Notes: a model not told the origin generated them from the sequence alone. Shown: positions 10,465-18,965, counted from the first letter of the stretch. The stretch is 64,000 nucleotides of DNA from CAVQXR01 sp046330455 (GCA_046330455.1 JAXLSU010000011.1:74800-138799); one strand, 5' to 3'. Made by a program: numbers and translations.

Positions 10465-11175
10465 GTGATCCCGATCAGAGACAACATCCCCACGCAGCGC
10501 CGACCGGTCGTGACGCTGGCGCTGATCGGGGTGAACCTCGCGGTATGGCTCGTCTACGAGCTTCCCGACCTCGGGCGCGCGATCGTCGACTCCGCCTGGT
10601 TTCCGTGCGAGCCGAACGGGGCCTGCGACCCGCCGGGCCTCCCCTGGCCGGCCGACGCCCTGACCTCGACGTTCATGCACGGAAGCTGGGCTCACGTCCT
10701 CTTCAACATGCTCTTCCTCTGGATCTTCGGCAACAACGTCGAGGACGCGCTCGGTCGACTCCGGTTCCTGGGCTTCTACCTCTGCGCGGGCCTTGCGGCG
10801 ATCGCGCTCCAGACCTTCGTGACGCTCACGTTCGGGTCGGTCGACGAGTCGTTCGTTCCGAACGTCGGCGCGAGCGGCGCGATCGCCGGCGTGCTCGGTG
10901 CGTATCTCGTCCTCTACCCGAACGCCCGCGTCCTCACCCTCGCGTTCTTCTTCATCCCGTTCGAGATCCCGGCTGTCGCCTTCCTCGTCATCTGGTTCGC
11001 CTTCCAGCTCTGGTACGGAGGCTTCGACCTGCTCGCGCCGACCGGCGCCGGCGAGGGCGGGGTCGCGTTCTTCGCGCACATCGGAGGCTTCGTGTTCGGG
11101 CTGTTCGCGGTCTGGCTGTTCCGCGGCCCGTCGAAGCGGCGACGCTCGCCCGCCTGGCCGCGCTCCGAGGCATAG
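10465..11175 (+). CDS. Rhomboid-family intramembrane serine protease
   Basis: A 236-residue polytopic membrane protein with about seven helices. The rhomboid hallmarks are present: STFMHGSWAHVLFNMLFLWIF (helix 2 with the His and Asn of the oxyanion region), GASGAIAGVLGAY (catalytic Ser in GASG) and AFFAHIGGFVFGL (catalytic His). It cleaves substrates inside or next to the membrane; substrates are unknown. The N-terminus begins IPIRDNIPTQRRP, a common start in this subfamily. GTG start at 10465. It is divergent from tkt and converges with the M24 peptidase. Confidence 0.93.
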   Translation: MIPIRDNIPTQRRPVVTLALIGVNLAVWLVYELPDLGRAIVDSAWFPCEPNGACDPPGLPWPADALTSTFMHGSWAHVLFNMLFLWIFGNNVEDALGRLRFLGFYLCAGLAAIALQTFVTLTFGSVDESFVPNVGASGAIAGVLGAYLVLYPNARVLTLAFFFIPFEIPAVAFLVIWFAFQLWYGGFDLLAPTGAGEGGVAFFAHIGGFVFGLFAVWLFRGPSKRRRSPAWPRSEA

Positions 11176-11179
11176 AGCG

Positions 11180-12415
11180 TCAGAGCGGAACGGCGGCAGT
11201 CAGGATCTCCGGGGCGTCGCCGGTGATCAGCACGTTCTGCTCGAGGCGCACCCCGCCGAAGCCGTGCAACGCGTCGACGCGATCCCGGTCGACGCCCTCG
11301 TGGCCGCGCTCCCGGGCGAGCAGCGAGGGAACGAAGTAGATCCCCGGCTCGACCGTCCACGCCTGGCGCGGCTGCAGCCGGATATCGACGCGCAGGCGCG
11401 GCAGGCCGGGCAGGGGCTCGGTCGCCTCGTCGGAGGCCGGGCCCGTGTCACGAACGCCGAGGCCGACCAGGTGGCCGACCCCGTGCGGGAAGAACAGCGT
11501 CGCCGCACCGCTCTCGACGAGCGTCTCGGGCCGGCCGCGGAGAACGCCGAGCTCGACGAGACCCTCGGCCACGACCAGCGCGGCCGTGCGGTGGACGTCG
11601 TGCCACGCGGTCCCCCGGCGGCAGGCTGCGATCGCCGCCTCACCGGCACGCTTGACCGTTTCGTAGACGAGCGCCTGCTCCCCCGTGAACGTCCCGCCGA
11701 CGACGAAGGTCCGGGTGACGTCGCTCGCGTAGCCGCGGCACTCTGCGCCCGCGTCGACGAGCAGGAGGTCGCCGTCGCGGAGCTCACGCGCCGTCGGGGA
11801 GAAGTGCAGGACGGCCGCATGGTCTCCTGCCGCGACGATCGTCTCGAACGCGAGCGAGTCGCCGCCGTGCCGCAGGAACGATGCCTCGAGCGCGATCTGC
11901 AGCTCGCGCTCGGTGCGACCTGCGGCGATCGAGGACACGAGCTCCTCGAACCCGCAGCGCGTCGCCTCCGCCGCCGCGCGCATGCGGTCGAGCTCGACGT
12001 CGTCCTTCGGGCGGCGTACCCGGATCAGCGCGTCGCGGAGCTCGACGTCGGCCTCCGCTGTGGCGCCGAGCCGCCGCACCGGCCGGCTGCCGACCCACGC
12101 CTCGAGCTCGTCGAGCGGGCGCGTTCCTTCGGGCACTCCCTCGCGGTCCCCCTCGAGCCCCGTCCACAACAGCTCGGCGGCGGTGACGGGTACGACGAAC
12201 TCCACCCAGCCGTCGTCCGGCGCGTACGCCAGCACGCCGCCGGGACGCTCGCGGTCTGTGAGGTACAGGTACTCGGAGTGCGCTCGGAACGGGTAGGTGC
12301 GGTCGCCGCGCCCCGGCACGGGGATCTCGTCGCCGGCAGCCACGAGCACGACACCACCGTCGAGGCTCCACGCGGCTGCGGCTTCGCTTCGCCGCCGGTC
12401 GAGGAAGGTGTTCAT
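11180..12415 (-). CDS. M24-family metallopeptidase (Xaa-Pro aminopeptidase-like)
   Basis: A 411-residue two-domain protein: an N-terminal creatinase/AMP-N domain (about 1-160) and a pita-bread M24 domain (about 170-405). The metal ligands are visible in order as Asp in LLVDAGAE, Asp in YASDVTRTF, His in PHGVGHLVGLG, Glu in WTVEPGIYF and Glu in RLEQNVLIT. This is the PepP pattern for removing an N-terminal residue before proline, although dipeptidase activity (PepQ) cannot be excluded. ATG start. It lies 6 bases downstream of the regulator gene and may be co-transcribed with the two-component pair. Confidence 0.92.
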   Translation of the reverse strand: MNTFLDRRRSEAAAAWSLDGGVVLVAAGDEIPVPGRGDRTYPFRAHSEYLYLTDRERPGGVLAYAPDDGWVEFVVPVTAAELLWTGLEGDREGVPEGTRPLDELEAWVGSRPVRRLGATAEADVELRDALIRVRRPKDDVELDRMRAAAEATRCGFEELVSSIAAGRTERELQIALEASFLRHGGDSLAFETIVAAGDHAAVLHFSPTARELRDGDLLLVDAGAECRGYASDVTRTFVVGGTFTGEQALVYETVKRAGEAAIAACRRGTAWHDVHRTAALVVAEGLVELGVLRGRPETLVESGAATLFFPHGVGHLVGLGVRDTGPASDEATEPLPGLPRLRVDIRLQPRQAWTVEPGIYFVPSLLARERGHEGVDRDRVDALHGFGGVRLEQNVLITGDAPEILTAAVPL

Positions 12416-12421
12416 CCGGGC

Positions 12422-13012
12422 TCAGACGTCCTCGAACGTGGCGATCAGCGCCTCGGCGACGACCTTCATGGGACGCCCCGACACCTGGCTCGCGCGGCGC
12501 AGGCGCGCGAACGCCTCCTGCTCGGTCAGCCCCTCGCGCTCCATCAGCAGGCCCTTCGCCCGCTCGACGAGCTTGCGCGTCGCGAGCGCCTCGGCGAGTG
12601 AGTCGGCCTCCTCGCGCAGCGCCGTGAGCTCGAGGTGCCGGGCCCGGGCGGCCTGGATCGCGGGCACGAGATCGGCCTCGCGAAACGGCTTGACGAGGTA
12701 GCCGAAGACACCGGCCTCGACCGCCCGCGCGACGAGCTCTTCCTGGCTGTAGGCGGTCAGGATCACGATCGGGATCGACCGCTCGCCGAGGATGCGGCGC
12801 GCCGCCTCGATCCCGTCGAGACGAGGCATCTTCACGTCGAGGATCGCGAGGTCGGGCTCCTCGGCCCGCGCGAGCTCGACCGCCTCCTCGCCGTCGCGTG
12901 CCTCGGCGCACACCTCGAAGCCCGCCCGTTCGAGCAGCTCCCGGAGGTCGAGCCGGATGATCGTCTCGTCCTCGGCGATCAGGACGCGGGTGCCCGCCGT
13001 GTGCGCGCTCAG
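12422..13012 (-). CDS. ANTAR-domain response regulator, PdtaR-like
   Basis: A receiver domain (VLIAEDETIIRLDL, phospho-acceptor Asp in LAILDVKMPRLDG, Thr in VILTAYS, Lys in GYLVKPF) is followed by a C-terminal ANTAR domain (KLVERAKGLLMEREGLTEQE, AFARLRRASQ). ANTAR proteins bind paired RNA hairpins and prevent transcription termination. The frame contains no ATG, GTG or TTG between the preceding gene and the first receiver strand. The best start is CTG at 13012 in a CTGA overlap with the kinase stop, giving 196 residues. A GAGGTGG stretch lies 10-14 bases upstream. The partner kinase is immediately upstream. Confidence 0.88.
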   Translation of the reverse strand: MSAHTAGTRVLIAEDETIIRLDLRELLERAGFEVCAEARDGEEAVELARAEEPDLAILDVKMPRLDGIEAARRILGERSIPIVILTAYSQEELVARAVEAGVFGYLVKPFREADLVPAIQAARARHLELTALREEADSLAEALATRKLVERAKGLLMEREGLTEQEAFARLRRASQVSGRPMKVVAEALIATFEDV

Positions 13013-14445
13013 CTCGGAAACACCACCTCGGCCCGCAGGCCCTCCCCGGAGTCGACGAGCTCGAGCGTTCCGTGAAGCTCGTCGCGAACGAGCGCGTGGA
13101 CGATCGAGAGGCCCGTGCCGGCAACCGACTGGCCGACGCCGGCGCCGTCGTCGACGACCGCGAGAACGATGCCGCCGTTCCGGCTCCCGAGCTCGATGCC
13201 GACGTGCTGACCTCCGTGCTCGAGCGCGTTCTGCAGGAGCTCCGCGAAGACGAGCGCAAGGGCGGTCGCGCGATCGCCGGCGAGCGAGACGGGCTCGACG
13301 GTCGAGACGACGTCCTTCCCCGCGCCGATCCCCTGGACGATCATCCGGCGGAGGCGCTCGACGAGGTCGCCGAGGTCGACATCGTCGTCCCAGCGCTCCA
13401 TCAGCGCCTCGTGCACGGCCGCGATCGCGAGAATCCGGTTCACCGAGTCCTCGAGCGCCTGGCGCGGATCGGAGCCGGTCGAGCGCGCCTGGAGCCGCAG
13501 CATCGACGCGACCGTCTGGAGGTTGTTCTTGACCCGGTGATGGATCTCCTTGGCGAGCACTCCCCGCATCACCGACCGCCCCTGCTCCAGCGCGACCGCT
13601 GCATGGTGGGCGATCGAGGTGAGGAGCGTTCGCTCCGCGTCGCCGAACGGGGTGTCGCGCTCGCACACGAGCTCGCCGAGCTCGCGCCCCTTCCAGCGCA
13701 GCGGCGTTCGCTCGCTGAAGGCCCCCGACGTGCCTCCCGGCCACGCCGTGCGGCCGTCGGCGAGGACGATCCTCGCCCCGCAGGCGCGGACCGCGTCCAT
13801 CGTCGTCTTGACGATCGTCTCGAGCGACTCCTCGAGGTACAGCGACTCCGAGACCGCCTCGGAGATCCGCGCGAGCGCCTCGAGCTCGGCCACCCGCCGT
13901 CTCGACTGGTCGTAGAGCTTCGCGTTCTCGATCGCCTGCGCGACCTGACCCGCGATCGCCATCAGCAGCTCGATCTCGCCCCCGTCGAACTCGCGTGGCT
14001 CGATCGTGCGCACGTTCAGGGCACCCTCGAGCCGCTCCTTGGCGAGGATCGGCACGGCGAGGATCGACTGGTACTGCTCCTCGTGGAGGTTCGGAAAACG
14101 CTTGAACCTCGGATCGAGGTGCGCGGCGCGCGGGATCATCACCGGCGCGCGCTCGGCCACGGCGAAGCCCGTGATCCCCTCGCCGGGGCGCATGCGCGGG
14201 GTCACGGTGGCCGCGTCGACCTGCGACCCGACGGAGGCCCGCAGGATCAGCTCGTCAGTCTTCTCGTCGTAGAGGTAGACGAAGCACGCATCGGCGTGGA
14301 GCGCCGCGGCCACCTTCGCCGCGATCAGCTCGAACAGCTCGCCGAGGTCGAGCGTCGAGTTGACCGCGGCGATCGTCTCCGTGACGAGCTGGAGGTGTCG
14401 CTCCGACCGGTTCAGCGTGCGCCTCCCCCCGTGGCCACCTTCCAT
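13009..14445 (-). CDS. Sensor histidine kinase (GAF plus HisKA_2), PdtaS-like
   Basis: A 478-residue kinase without membrane spans. An N-terminal GAF domain (about 25-175, AADALHADACFVYLYDE region) is followed by a second sensor region (about 190-300, RISEAVSESLYLEESLE). The HisKA_2 dimerisation box KEIHHRVKNNLQTVASMLRL holds the phospho-accepting His, and the ATPase domain has LLQNALEHGG and VVDDGAGVG. This is the architecture of mycobacterial PdtaS, whose partner is an ANTAR regulator, and such a regulator follows directly. ATG at 14445 is chosen because the upstream frame runs antisense through the next gene. It is divergent from the DUF2269-like gene, with start codons about 18 bases apart. 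Confidence 0.92.
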   Translation of the reverse strand: MEGGHGGRRTLNRSERHLQLVTETIAAVNSTLDLGELFELIAAKVAAALHADACFVYLYDEKTDELILRASVGSQVDAATVTPRMRPGEGITGFAVAERAPVMIPRAAHLDPRFKRFPNLHEEQYQSILAVPILAKERLEGALNVRTIEPREFDGGEIELLMAIAGQVAQAIENAKLYDQSRRRVAELEALARISEAVSESLYLEESLETIVKTTMDAVRACGARIVLADGRTAWPGGTSGAFSERTPLRWKGRELGELVCERDTPFGDAERTLLTSIAHHAAVALEQGRSVMRGVLAKEIHHRVKNNLQTVASMLRLQARSTGSDPRQALEDSVNRILAIAAVHEALMERWDDDVDLGDLVERLRRMIVQGIGAGKDVVSTVEPVSLAGDRATALALVFAELLQNALEHGGQHVGIELGSRNGGIVLAVVDDGAGVGQSVAGTGLSIVHALVRDELHGTLELVDSGEGLRAEVVFPS

Positions 14446-14463
14446 GTCCCCGATAATAGGGCC

Positions 14464-14940
14464 GTGTCGGCGTACCAGATCGCGCTCCTTCTCCACATTG
14501 CCGGCGCGATCGCGTACTTCGCGGGGGTCGCCGTCGCGGGGCTGGCGTTCGCCGCCGCCGCCCGGAGCCCGCGGCCGAGCGAGATCGTGGCCGTGCTCGG
14601 GCTCGCGCGCTCCGGCGTGCTCGTGACCCTCGCCGGGACGGCCATGCTGCTCGGCTGTGCGTTCTGGCTCATCGAGCTCTCCGGGTCGATCGACATGGGC
14701 GACGGCTGGGTGAGCGCGGCGCTCGCGTTGTTCGTCCTCGCCGCCGTGGTGGGCGGGATCGCCGGCCAGGCGCCCAAGAAGGCGCGCAAGCTCGCAGCCG
14801 CGCTCGCCGACGGTGACGATCGGCGAACGCCCGAGCTCGACCGGCTGCTCGCGGACCGCCCCTCGCTCGTGCTGAACGTGGTCGCGGCGCTCGCCGCGAT
14901 CGCCGTGCTCGTGCTCATGGTGTGGCAGCCCGGGGGCTGA
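14464..14940 (+). CDS. DUF2269-like integral membrane protein
   Basis: A 158-residue protein with four predicted membrane helices (about 2-28, 42-66, 79-99 and 136-155). The N-terminus VSAYQIALLLHIAGAIAYF, the pattern of a His in helix 1 and the overall size fit the DUF2269 family, which has no established biochemical role. A Lys-rich cytoplasmic loop (APKKARKLAAALADG) precedes the last helix. GTG start at 14464. Its promoter region must overlap the first bases of the divergent kinase gene. Confidence 0.75.
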   Translation: MSAYQIALLLHIAGAIAYFAGVAVAGLAFAAAARSPRPSEIVAVLGLARSGVLVTLAGTAMLLGCAFWLIELSGSIDMGDGWVSAALALFVLAAVVGGIAGQAPKKARKLAAALADGDDRRTPELDRLLADRPSLVLNVVAALAAIAVLVLMVWQPGG

Positions 14941-14992
14941 GCGCGAGCCGCTGAGCCCGGTCCCGGCGGGCACGTCCGCTAGGCTCGGCACG

Positions 14993-15247
14993 GTGAGCAG
15001 CCTGGATCCCAACGTCGTCGCGGGCACGACCGGCTATCTCGTCGCGGACACGCGCGGGCGGGTCGTGGGACGGGTCGAGCGCGCCGCGGCACCGATCGAC
15101 GGCGAGGCGCTCCGCCTCTGGGTTCGCGGGCGCTTCCCGTTCCGGCGCCGGCGCGTCGTCCCGGTGGGGGCGATCCAGGAGATCGACGAGACGAGCCAGG
15201 TCGTGCTCCTCAACGTCACGCGCGAGTCGCTGCACAGCCACGCCTAG
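14993..15247 (+). CDS. Small PRC-barrel-like protein
   Basis: An 84-residue protein with a strand-rich layout: GYLVADTRGRVVGRVERA, a basic segment RGRFPFRRRRVVPVGAIQE, then VVLLNVTRESL. The pattern of a residue-specific 'GxxVGxV' beta hairpin ending in 'VPxxxIxxID' resembles PRC-barrel domains, which act in RNA processing or membrane-linked regulation. The assignment is by pattern only. GTG start. It is the last plus-strand gene before the convergent glnA. Confidence 0.6.
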   Translation: MSSLDPNVVAGTTGYLVADTRGRVVGRVERAAAPIDGEALRLWVRGRFPFRRRRVVPVGAIQEIDETSQVVLLNVTRESLHSHA

Positions 15248-15293
15248 GCGATCCCGGCGGCGGTTCGACCACCGGGACCGCCCACGCCGCGGG

Positions 15294-16640
15294 TCAGAGT
15301 ATCGACAGGTACCGGTTCAGCTCCCAGGGCGTCACCTGGACGCGGTAGTCGTCCCACTCCTTGCGCTTCAGCGACACGTAGCGGTCGAAGATGTGGGGGC
15401 CGAGGATCCGGTGGCAGAGATCGGAGTGCGCGAGCTCGCGGATTGCCTCGCCCAGGTTCTCGGGCAGGCTGACGATCCCGCGGTCCTCCCGCTCCTCCGG
15501 CGTCAGCTCGAAGAGGTTCTCCTCCATCGGCTCCGGGAGCTCGTAGCCCTTCTCGATCCCCTCGAGGCCCGCCTGGAGCAGCGCCGCGAACGTCAGGTAC
15601 GGGTTGCACGACGGATCCGGGCAGCGGATCTCGGCCCGGGTCGCCTGTTCCTTCCCGGGGTGGTAGAGGGGGATTCGGATCAGCGCCGAGCGATTCCGGC
15701 GCGACCAGGCCACGTAGACCGGCGCCTCGTAGCCGGGCACGAGGCGCTTGTAGGAGTTCACCCACTGGGCGAAGATCGCGCAGATCTCGCGGGCGTGGTG
15801 CAGCTGGCCGGCGATGAAGGCCTTGCCGACGGGGGACAGATGCCAGGGATCGGCGGCGTCGTAGAACGCGTTCTTGCCGTTCGTGAACAGCGACTGGTGG
15901 GTGTGCATGCCCGAGCCGTTCTCGCCGAACAGCGGCTTCGGCATGAACGTCGCGTAGATCCCGTACTTCGTCGCGATCTCCTTGACGATCAGCCGGTAGG
16001 TGACCGTGTGGTCGGCCATTCCGAGCGCCTCCGAGTAGCGCATGTCGATCTCGTGCTGGGACGGCGCCACCTCGTGATGGGCGTACTCGACCGGGATGCC
16101 CATCGACTCGAGGGCCTTGATCGTCTCCTTGCGCCACTCGCCGGCGACGTCGAGCGTGGCGAGGTCGAAGTAGCCGCCGTGATCGAGGATCTCGGTCGCC
16201 TCGTCGTTCTTGAAGTAGAAGTACTCGAGCTCCGGGCCGACGTTGAACGTGTCGAAGCCCATCGAGCGCATGCGGTCGAGCGCCCGCTTGAGGACGTAGC
16301 GCGGATCGCCCTCGTAGGGATCTCCGTCGGGCGTGACGACGTCGCAGATCATCCGCGCGACCTTGTACTCGCCGGTGCGCCAGGGCAGGACCTGGAACGT
16401 CCTCGGGTCAGGGATCGCGACCATGTCCGATTCCTCGATCGAGTTGAAGCCCGTGATCGAGGAGCCGTCGAAGCCCATGCCGTCGTCGAGCGCGTTCTCG
16501 ATCTCGGCGATCGTGACGGCGAAGCTCTTCAGCTGACCGACGATGTCGGAGAACCAGAGGAGGACGAAGTCGATCTCCTCGGCCTCGATCCGGTCGAGAA
16601 CTGCTCGCCTGTCCGCCGGATCACTCGTTGCCCTACCCAT
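15294..16640 (-). CDS. glnA: Glutamine synthetase, type I (GSI-alpha-like)
   Basis: Makes glutamine from glutamate, ammonia and ATP. The length of 448 residues and the lack of the 25-residue GSI-beta insert fit the alpha class. Visible motifs are MGFDGSSITGFNSIEESDM, the metal site VGPELEYFYF, VEYAHHEVAPSQHEID, the His in GENGSGMHTHQSLF and NRSALIRIP. The position that carries the adenylylated Tyr in GSI-beta reads ENLFELTPEE, with Phe instead of Tyr, so adenylylation control is unlikely. ATG at 16640 follows AGGAGGGAGCTGC. A hairpin with a T-tract sits 25-65 bases upstream (separate entry) and may control expression. Confidence 0.97.
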   Translation of the reverse strand: MGRATSDPADRRAVLDRIEAEEIDFVLLWFSDIVGQLKSFAVTIAEIENALDDGMGFDGSSITGFNSIEESDMVAIPDPRTFQVLPWRTGEYKVARMICDVVTPDGDPYEGDPRYVLKRALDRMRSMGFDTFNVGPELEYFYFKNDEATEILDHGGYFDLATLDVAGEWRKETIKALESMGIPVEYAHHEVAPSQHEIDMRYSEALGMADHTVTYRLIVKEIATKYGIYATFMPKPLFGENGSGMHTHQSLFTNGKNAFYDAADPWHLSPVGKAFIAGQLHHAREICAIFAQWVNSYKRLVPGYEAPVYVAWSRRNRSALIRIPLYHPGKEQATRAEIRCPDPSCNPYLTFAALLQAGLEGIEKGYELPEPMEENLFELTPEEREDRGIVSLPENLGEAIRELAHSDLCHRILGPHIFDRYVSLKRKEWDDYRVQVTPWELNRYLSIL

Positions 16641-16665
16641 GCAGCTCCCTCCTGAAACGGTCCCA

Positions 16666-16704
16666 GAAAAACAAAAAGACCCCAGGCGCCTGCTGCGCCT
16701 GAGG
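16666..16704 (-). terminator. Hairpin plus T-tract between the SIMPL gene and glnA
   Basis: Read on the minus strand, CCTCAGGCGC pairs fully with GCGCCTGGGG (10 base pairs including one G-T, loop AGCAG), followed at once by TCTTTTTGTTTTT. This is a textbook intrinsic terminator shape. It lies about 100 bases after the SIMPL stop and only 25 bases before the glnA start. It could end the SIMPL transcript, or act as an attenuator in the glnA leader; there is hardly room for a glnA promoter downstream of it. Confidence 0.85.
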
Positions 16705-16807
16705 CCACGTCGCCTCGCGAACGCGGGGAGTATAGCGAAGCGGGCGGCGATCCGCACCGGGAAGCCGCCGGGGGCGGGCCGGGCGCCCACCCCCTCGCAG
16801 GCCATGC

Positions 16808-17542
16808 TCAGCCGATCGCGAAGGTCACGGTCAGGGTCGCCTGGATCTCCTGCTGGCCGGGCTGGATCGGGACGCCGCCCCCGTCGGCGGCTGCCTCGGC
16901 GACCCCGGCGACGGGGTACGCGGCGCCGCCCTCGACGACGTTGACGACCTTGCCGAGCGTGACGCCGGCCGCTGCGGCGACGGCCTCCCCCTTGTCGCGG
17001 GCGTCGTCGTAGGCGTCTGCGAGCGCCTGCTTGTACAGCTCCGTCTGGTCGGCGATCGAGAGGTTCGGGCCGTACACCTGGTTCGCGCCCGCCTTCGCCG
17101 CGGCATCGACCACGGCGCCGACCTGCTCGAGGTCGTCGATCAGCACGCTCACCGTGTTGCTCGCCGAGTAGCCGACGATGATCTGGCCGTCGTCGGAGTA
17201 GCGCGGATAGACGCTGACCGACTGGGTCTGGATCTTCGCCTCCTCGATGCCCTGACCCTTGATCGCGTCGATCACGGCCTGAACGGCCTCGTTGTTCGTC
17301 GCGAGCGCCTCGTCGGCGGTCGCGCCCTGCGTCTCCACGCCGAACGAGAACGAGGCCTGGTCGGGCGCAGCCTTGACCTTCCCGACGCCGGCGACCGTGA
17401 TCCCGAGCCCTGCACCGTCGGAGCCCGTGGCGCTGCCGCCGCTCGCTCCCTCGGGCCTGCCGACGCCCATGAAGGCCGCCACCGTCACCCCCGCGATCGC
17501 GAGCGCTGCAACCGCGACGATCCGCTTCTTCCCGTTCGTCAT
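16808..17542 (-). CDS. SIMPL (DUF541) domain exported protein
   Basis: A 244-residue protein with an N-terminal signal or anchor (KKRIVAVAALAIAGVTVAAFMGV) and then a SIMPL/DUF541 domain. Typical features are GITVAGVGKVKAAPDQASFS at the domain start, IQTQSVSVYPRY in the middle, a repeated DARDKGEAVAAAAG helix and the terminal strand IQATLTVTFAIG. The family is periplasmic or surface-located and of uncertain function; some members affect oxidative-stress tolerance. ATG start preceded by GGGAGGGGCTCGAG. Confidence 0.88.
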   Translation of the reverse strand: MTNGKKRIVAVAALAIAGVTVAAFMGVGRPEGASGGSATGSDGAGLGITVAGVGKVKAAPDQASFSFGVETQGATADEALATNNEAVQAVIDAIKGQGIEEAKIQTQSVSVYPRYSDDGQIIVGYSASNTVSVLIDDLEQVGAVVDAAAKAGANQVYGPNLSIADQTELYKQALADAYDDARDKGEAVAAAAGVTLGKVVNVVEGGAAYPVAGVAEAAADGGGVPIQPGQQEIQATLTVTFAIG

Positions 17543-17620
17543 CTCGAGCCCCTCCCGGACGGAGTCCCTTTCAGGTCGTCAGTTCGACGGCCCGGAAGGC
17601 GAGGAAGTTCCCGGTTTCGC

Positions 17621-18148
17621 TCAGGCCGCGGCGGGCCCGGCAACGGCCGCCGAGAGCGCCGTCAGGTACGGTCGCCAGCCGTCAGGGATCGCCGGGGCCG
17701 CCAGGGTGATGAACAGAGCAGGCGCGGGCGGATGCGGCTTCACCCGCGGGTGCATCTGCACCTCGTCCGGAAGCCTGTCGCCCTTCCGCAGATTGCACGG
17801 CGCGCAGGAAGCGACGACGTTCTCCCAGACCGAGTCCCCGCCGCGGCTGCGCGGCACCACGTGGTCGAGCGTGAGGCGCCCCGAGGTGCCGCAGTACTGG
17901 CAGCGCCAGCCGTCGCGGGCGAACAGGGCCCTGCGGGAGATCCGCCGGTGCACGACCCGGGGCGCCCGGACGTACGAGAGGAGGCGGATCACGTGCGGCC
18001 ACGGGTACGACCTCGTCGCGGCGCGAAGCGGCCGGTCGACCGCGGTCAGCACCTCCGCCTTGCCCTTGAACACGAGCACGTGCGCGCGCCGGACGGAACA
18101 GACGTTCAGCGGCTCGTAGCTCGAGTTGAGGACGAGGACCTGCTTCAC
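17621..18148 (-). CDS. HNH endonuclease
   Basis: A 175-residue protein. The N-terminal half (VKQVLVLNSSYEPLNVCSVR) is typical of the widespread actinobacterial HNH family. The HNH core follows: WRCQYCGTSGRLTLDHVVPR with the first CxxC and DH, then GGDSVWENVVASCAPCNLRK with the Asn and second CxxC. It is probably a metal-dependent DNA nuclease; no restriction or mobile genes surround it, so a housekeeping or repair role is possible. GTG at 18148 is chosen because the conserved family sequence begins there; upstream sequence is repeat-derived. Confidence 0.88.
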   Translation of the reverse strand: MKQVLVLNSSYEPLNVCSVRRAHVLVFKGKAEVLTAVDRPLRAATRSYPWPHVIRLLSYVRAPRVVHRRISRRALFARDGWRCQYCGTSGRLTLDHVVPRSRGGDSVWENVVASCAPCNLRKGDRLPDEVQMHPRVKPHPPAPALFITLAAPAIPDGWRPYLTALSAAVAGPAAA

Positions 18149-18470
18149 TCGACCGTCATTGTATGGACCGCGGGTACCGGCCTTCGCCCGCCGGCCGTGG
18201 CCGGCGCGGGCGGGATGAGATCCCGCCCCTACAAGCCCACGAGAACCGAGCAGAAACCCTGCCGCCCACGCCCACGGGCGGGATGAGATCCGGCCCGGGC
18301 TGGGCCCCGAAGGGATCGCGACGGTCGACGACCGTGACCGCCGGGCTCCGCCCGGCTTCAACGCGGGTCGCGGCCGGCCGAGCGTGACCGCGGCCCTGCC
18401 GGGCCGCTCCGTGGCGGGTTGCGGCCGGCCGAGCCGGCCGCTCAGCCGCCGAGGGCCGTCAGCCGCGGCG
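18149..18470. repeat. Repeat-rich intergenic stretch between HNH and DUF4446 genes
   Basis: 322 bases with no supportable gene. It holds two copies of a palindrome-like block, GGCGGGATGAGATCC (about 18210-18226 and 18281-18295), one followed by CGCCCCTAC. It also holds one copy of the hairpin repeat GACCGCCGGGCTCCGCCCGG (from about 18336) with its partner GCGGGTCGCGGCCGGCC, and a degenerate second copy running to the DUF4446 stop. The same two families recur at 30.4 kb and 33.4-33.9 kb. It most likely consists of dispersed extragenic hairpin repeats. Confidence 0.7.
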
Positions 18471-18956
18471 TCAGCCGCCGCTGGTTGCCATCGCCCGGTC
18501 GACTGCCGCCTGCTCCTCGGGCGAGAGCGCCACGGTCGAGCGACCGCGCTCGAGCTCCTTCACGTAGATCCTCGCGTGGTCGCGGCCCTGGATCGCCGAG
18601 AGGACGACGCCCGACCTCGCGGAGTCGAGCAGGGCGATCGCCGCCGACTGCTGACCGCCGAGGTCCTCGAAGGCGTCGAAGCGAACGATCGCCGAATGGG
18701 CGACGGTGCCGTCGATGCGCTTGTCGACGCGAACGAGCCCTGCCGCCACCTCGTCGACGGCCCGGTGGAGATCGTCGATGCGCGTCTGCAGGGTGACCGC
18801 GAAGTCGACGAGATCGTCGCGACCCGAGCCGAGCAGCACCGTCTGCGCCCTCCGCACCTTCCCGAGGGAGGCAAAGACGACGAAGGCCACGAGCAGCGAG
18901 GCGACGGCCACGACGGCCGCTCCGATCGCGATCCAGCCGGCGGTCGTGGCGGACAT
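18471..18956 (-). CDS. DUF4446 family membrane-anchored protein
   Basis: A 161-residue protein with one N-terminal membrane helix (about 5-30), a short helical linker (KVRRAQTVLLG), a coiled segment (LQTRIDDLHRAVDEVAA) and a conserved C-terminal domain: VRFDAFEDLGGQQSAAIALL, GVVLSAIQGRDHARIYVKEL. The latter is the DUF4446 signature, common in Firmicutes and Actinobacteria and of unknown function. The stop codon lies at the edge of a GC-rich dispersed repeat. It follows the CARDB-like gene by 9 bases and is probably co-transcribed with it. Confidence 0.85.
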   Translation of the reverse strand: MSATTAGWIAIGAAVVAVASLLVAFVVFASLGKVRRAQTVLLGSGRDDLVDFAVTLQTRIDDLHRAVDEVAAGLVRVDKRIDGTVAHSAIVRFDAFEDLGGQQSAAIALLDSARSGVVLSAIQGRDHARIYVKELERGRSTVALSPEEQAAVDRAMATSGG

Positions 18957-18965
18957 CGTCCGTGC

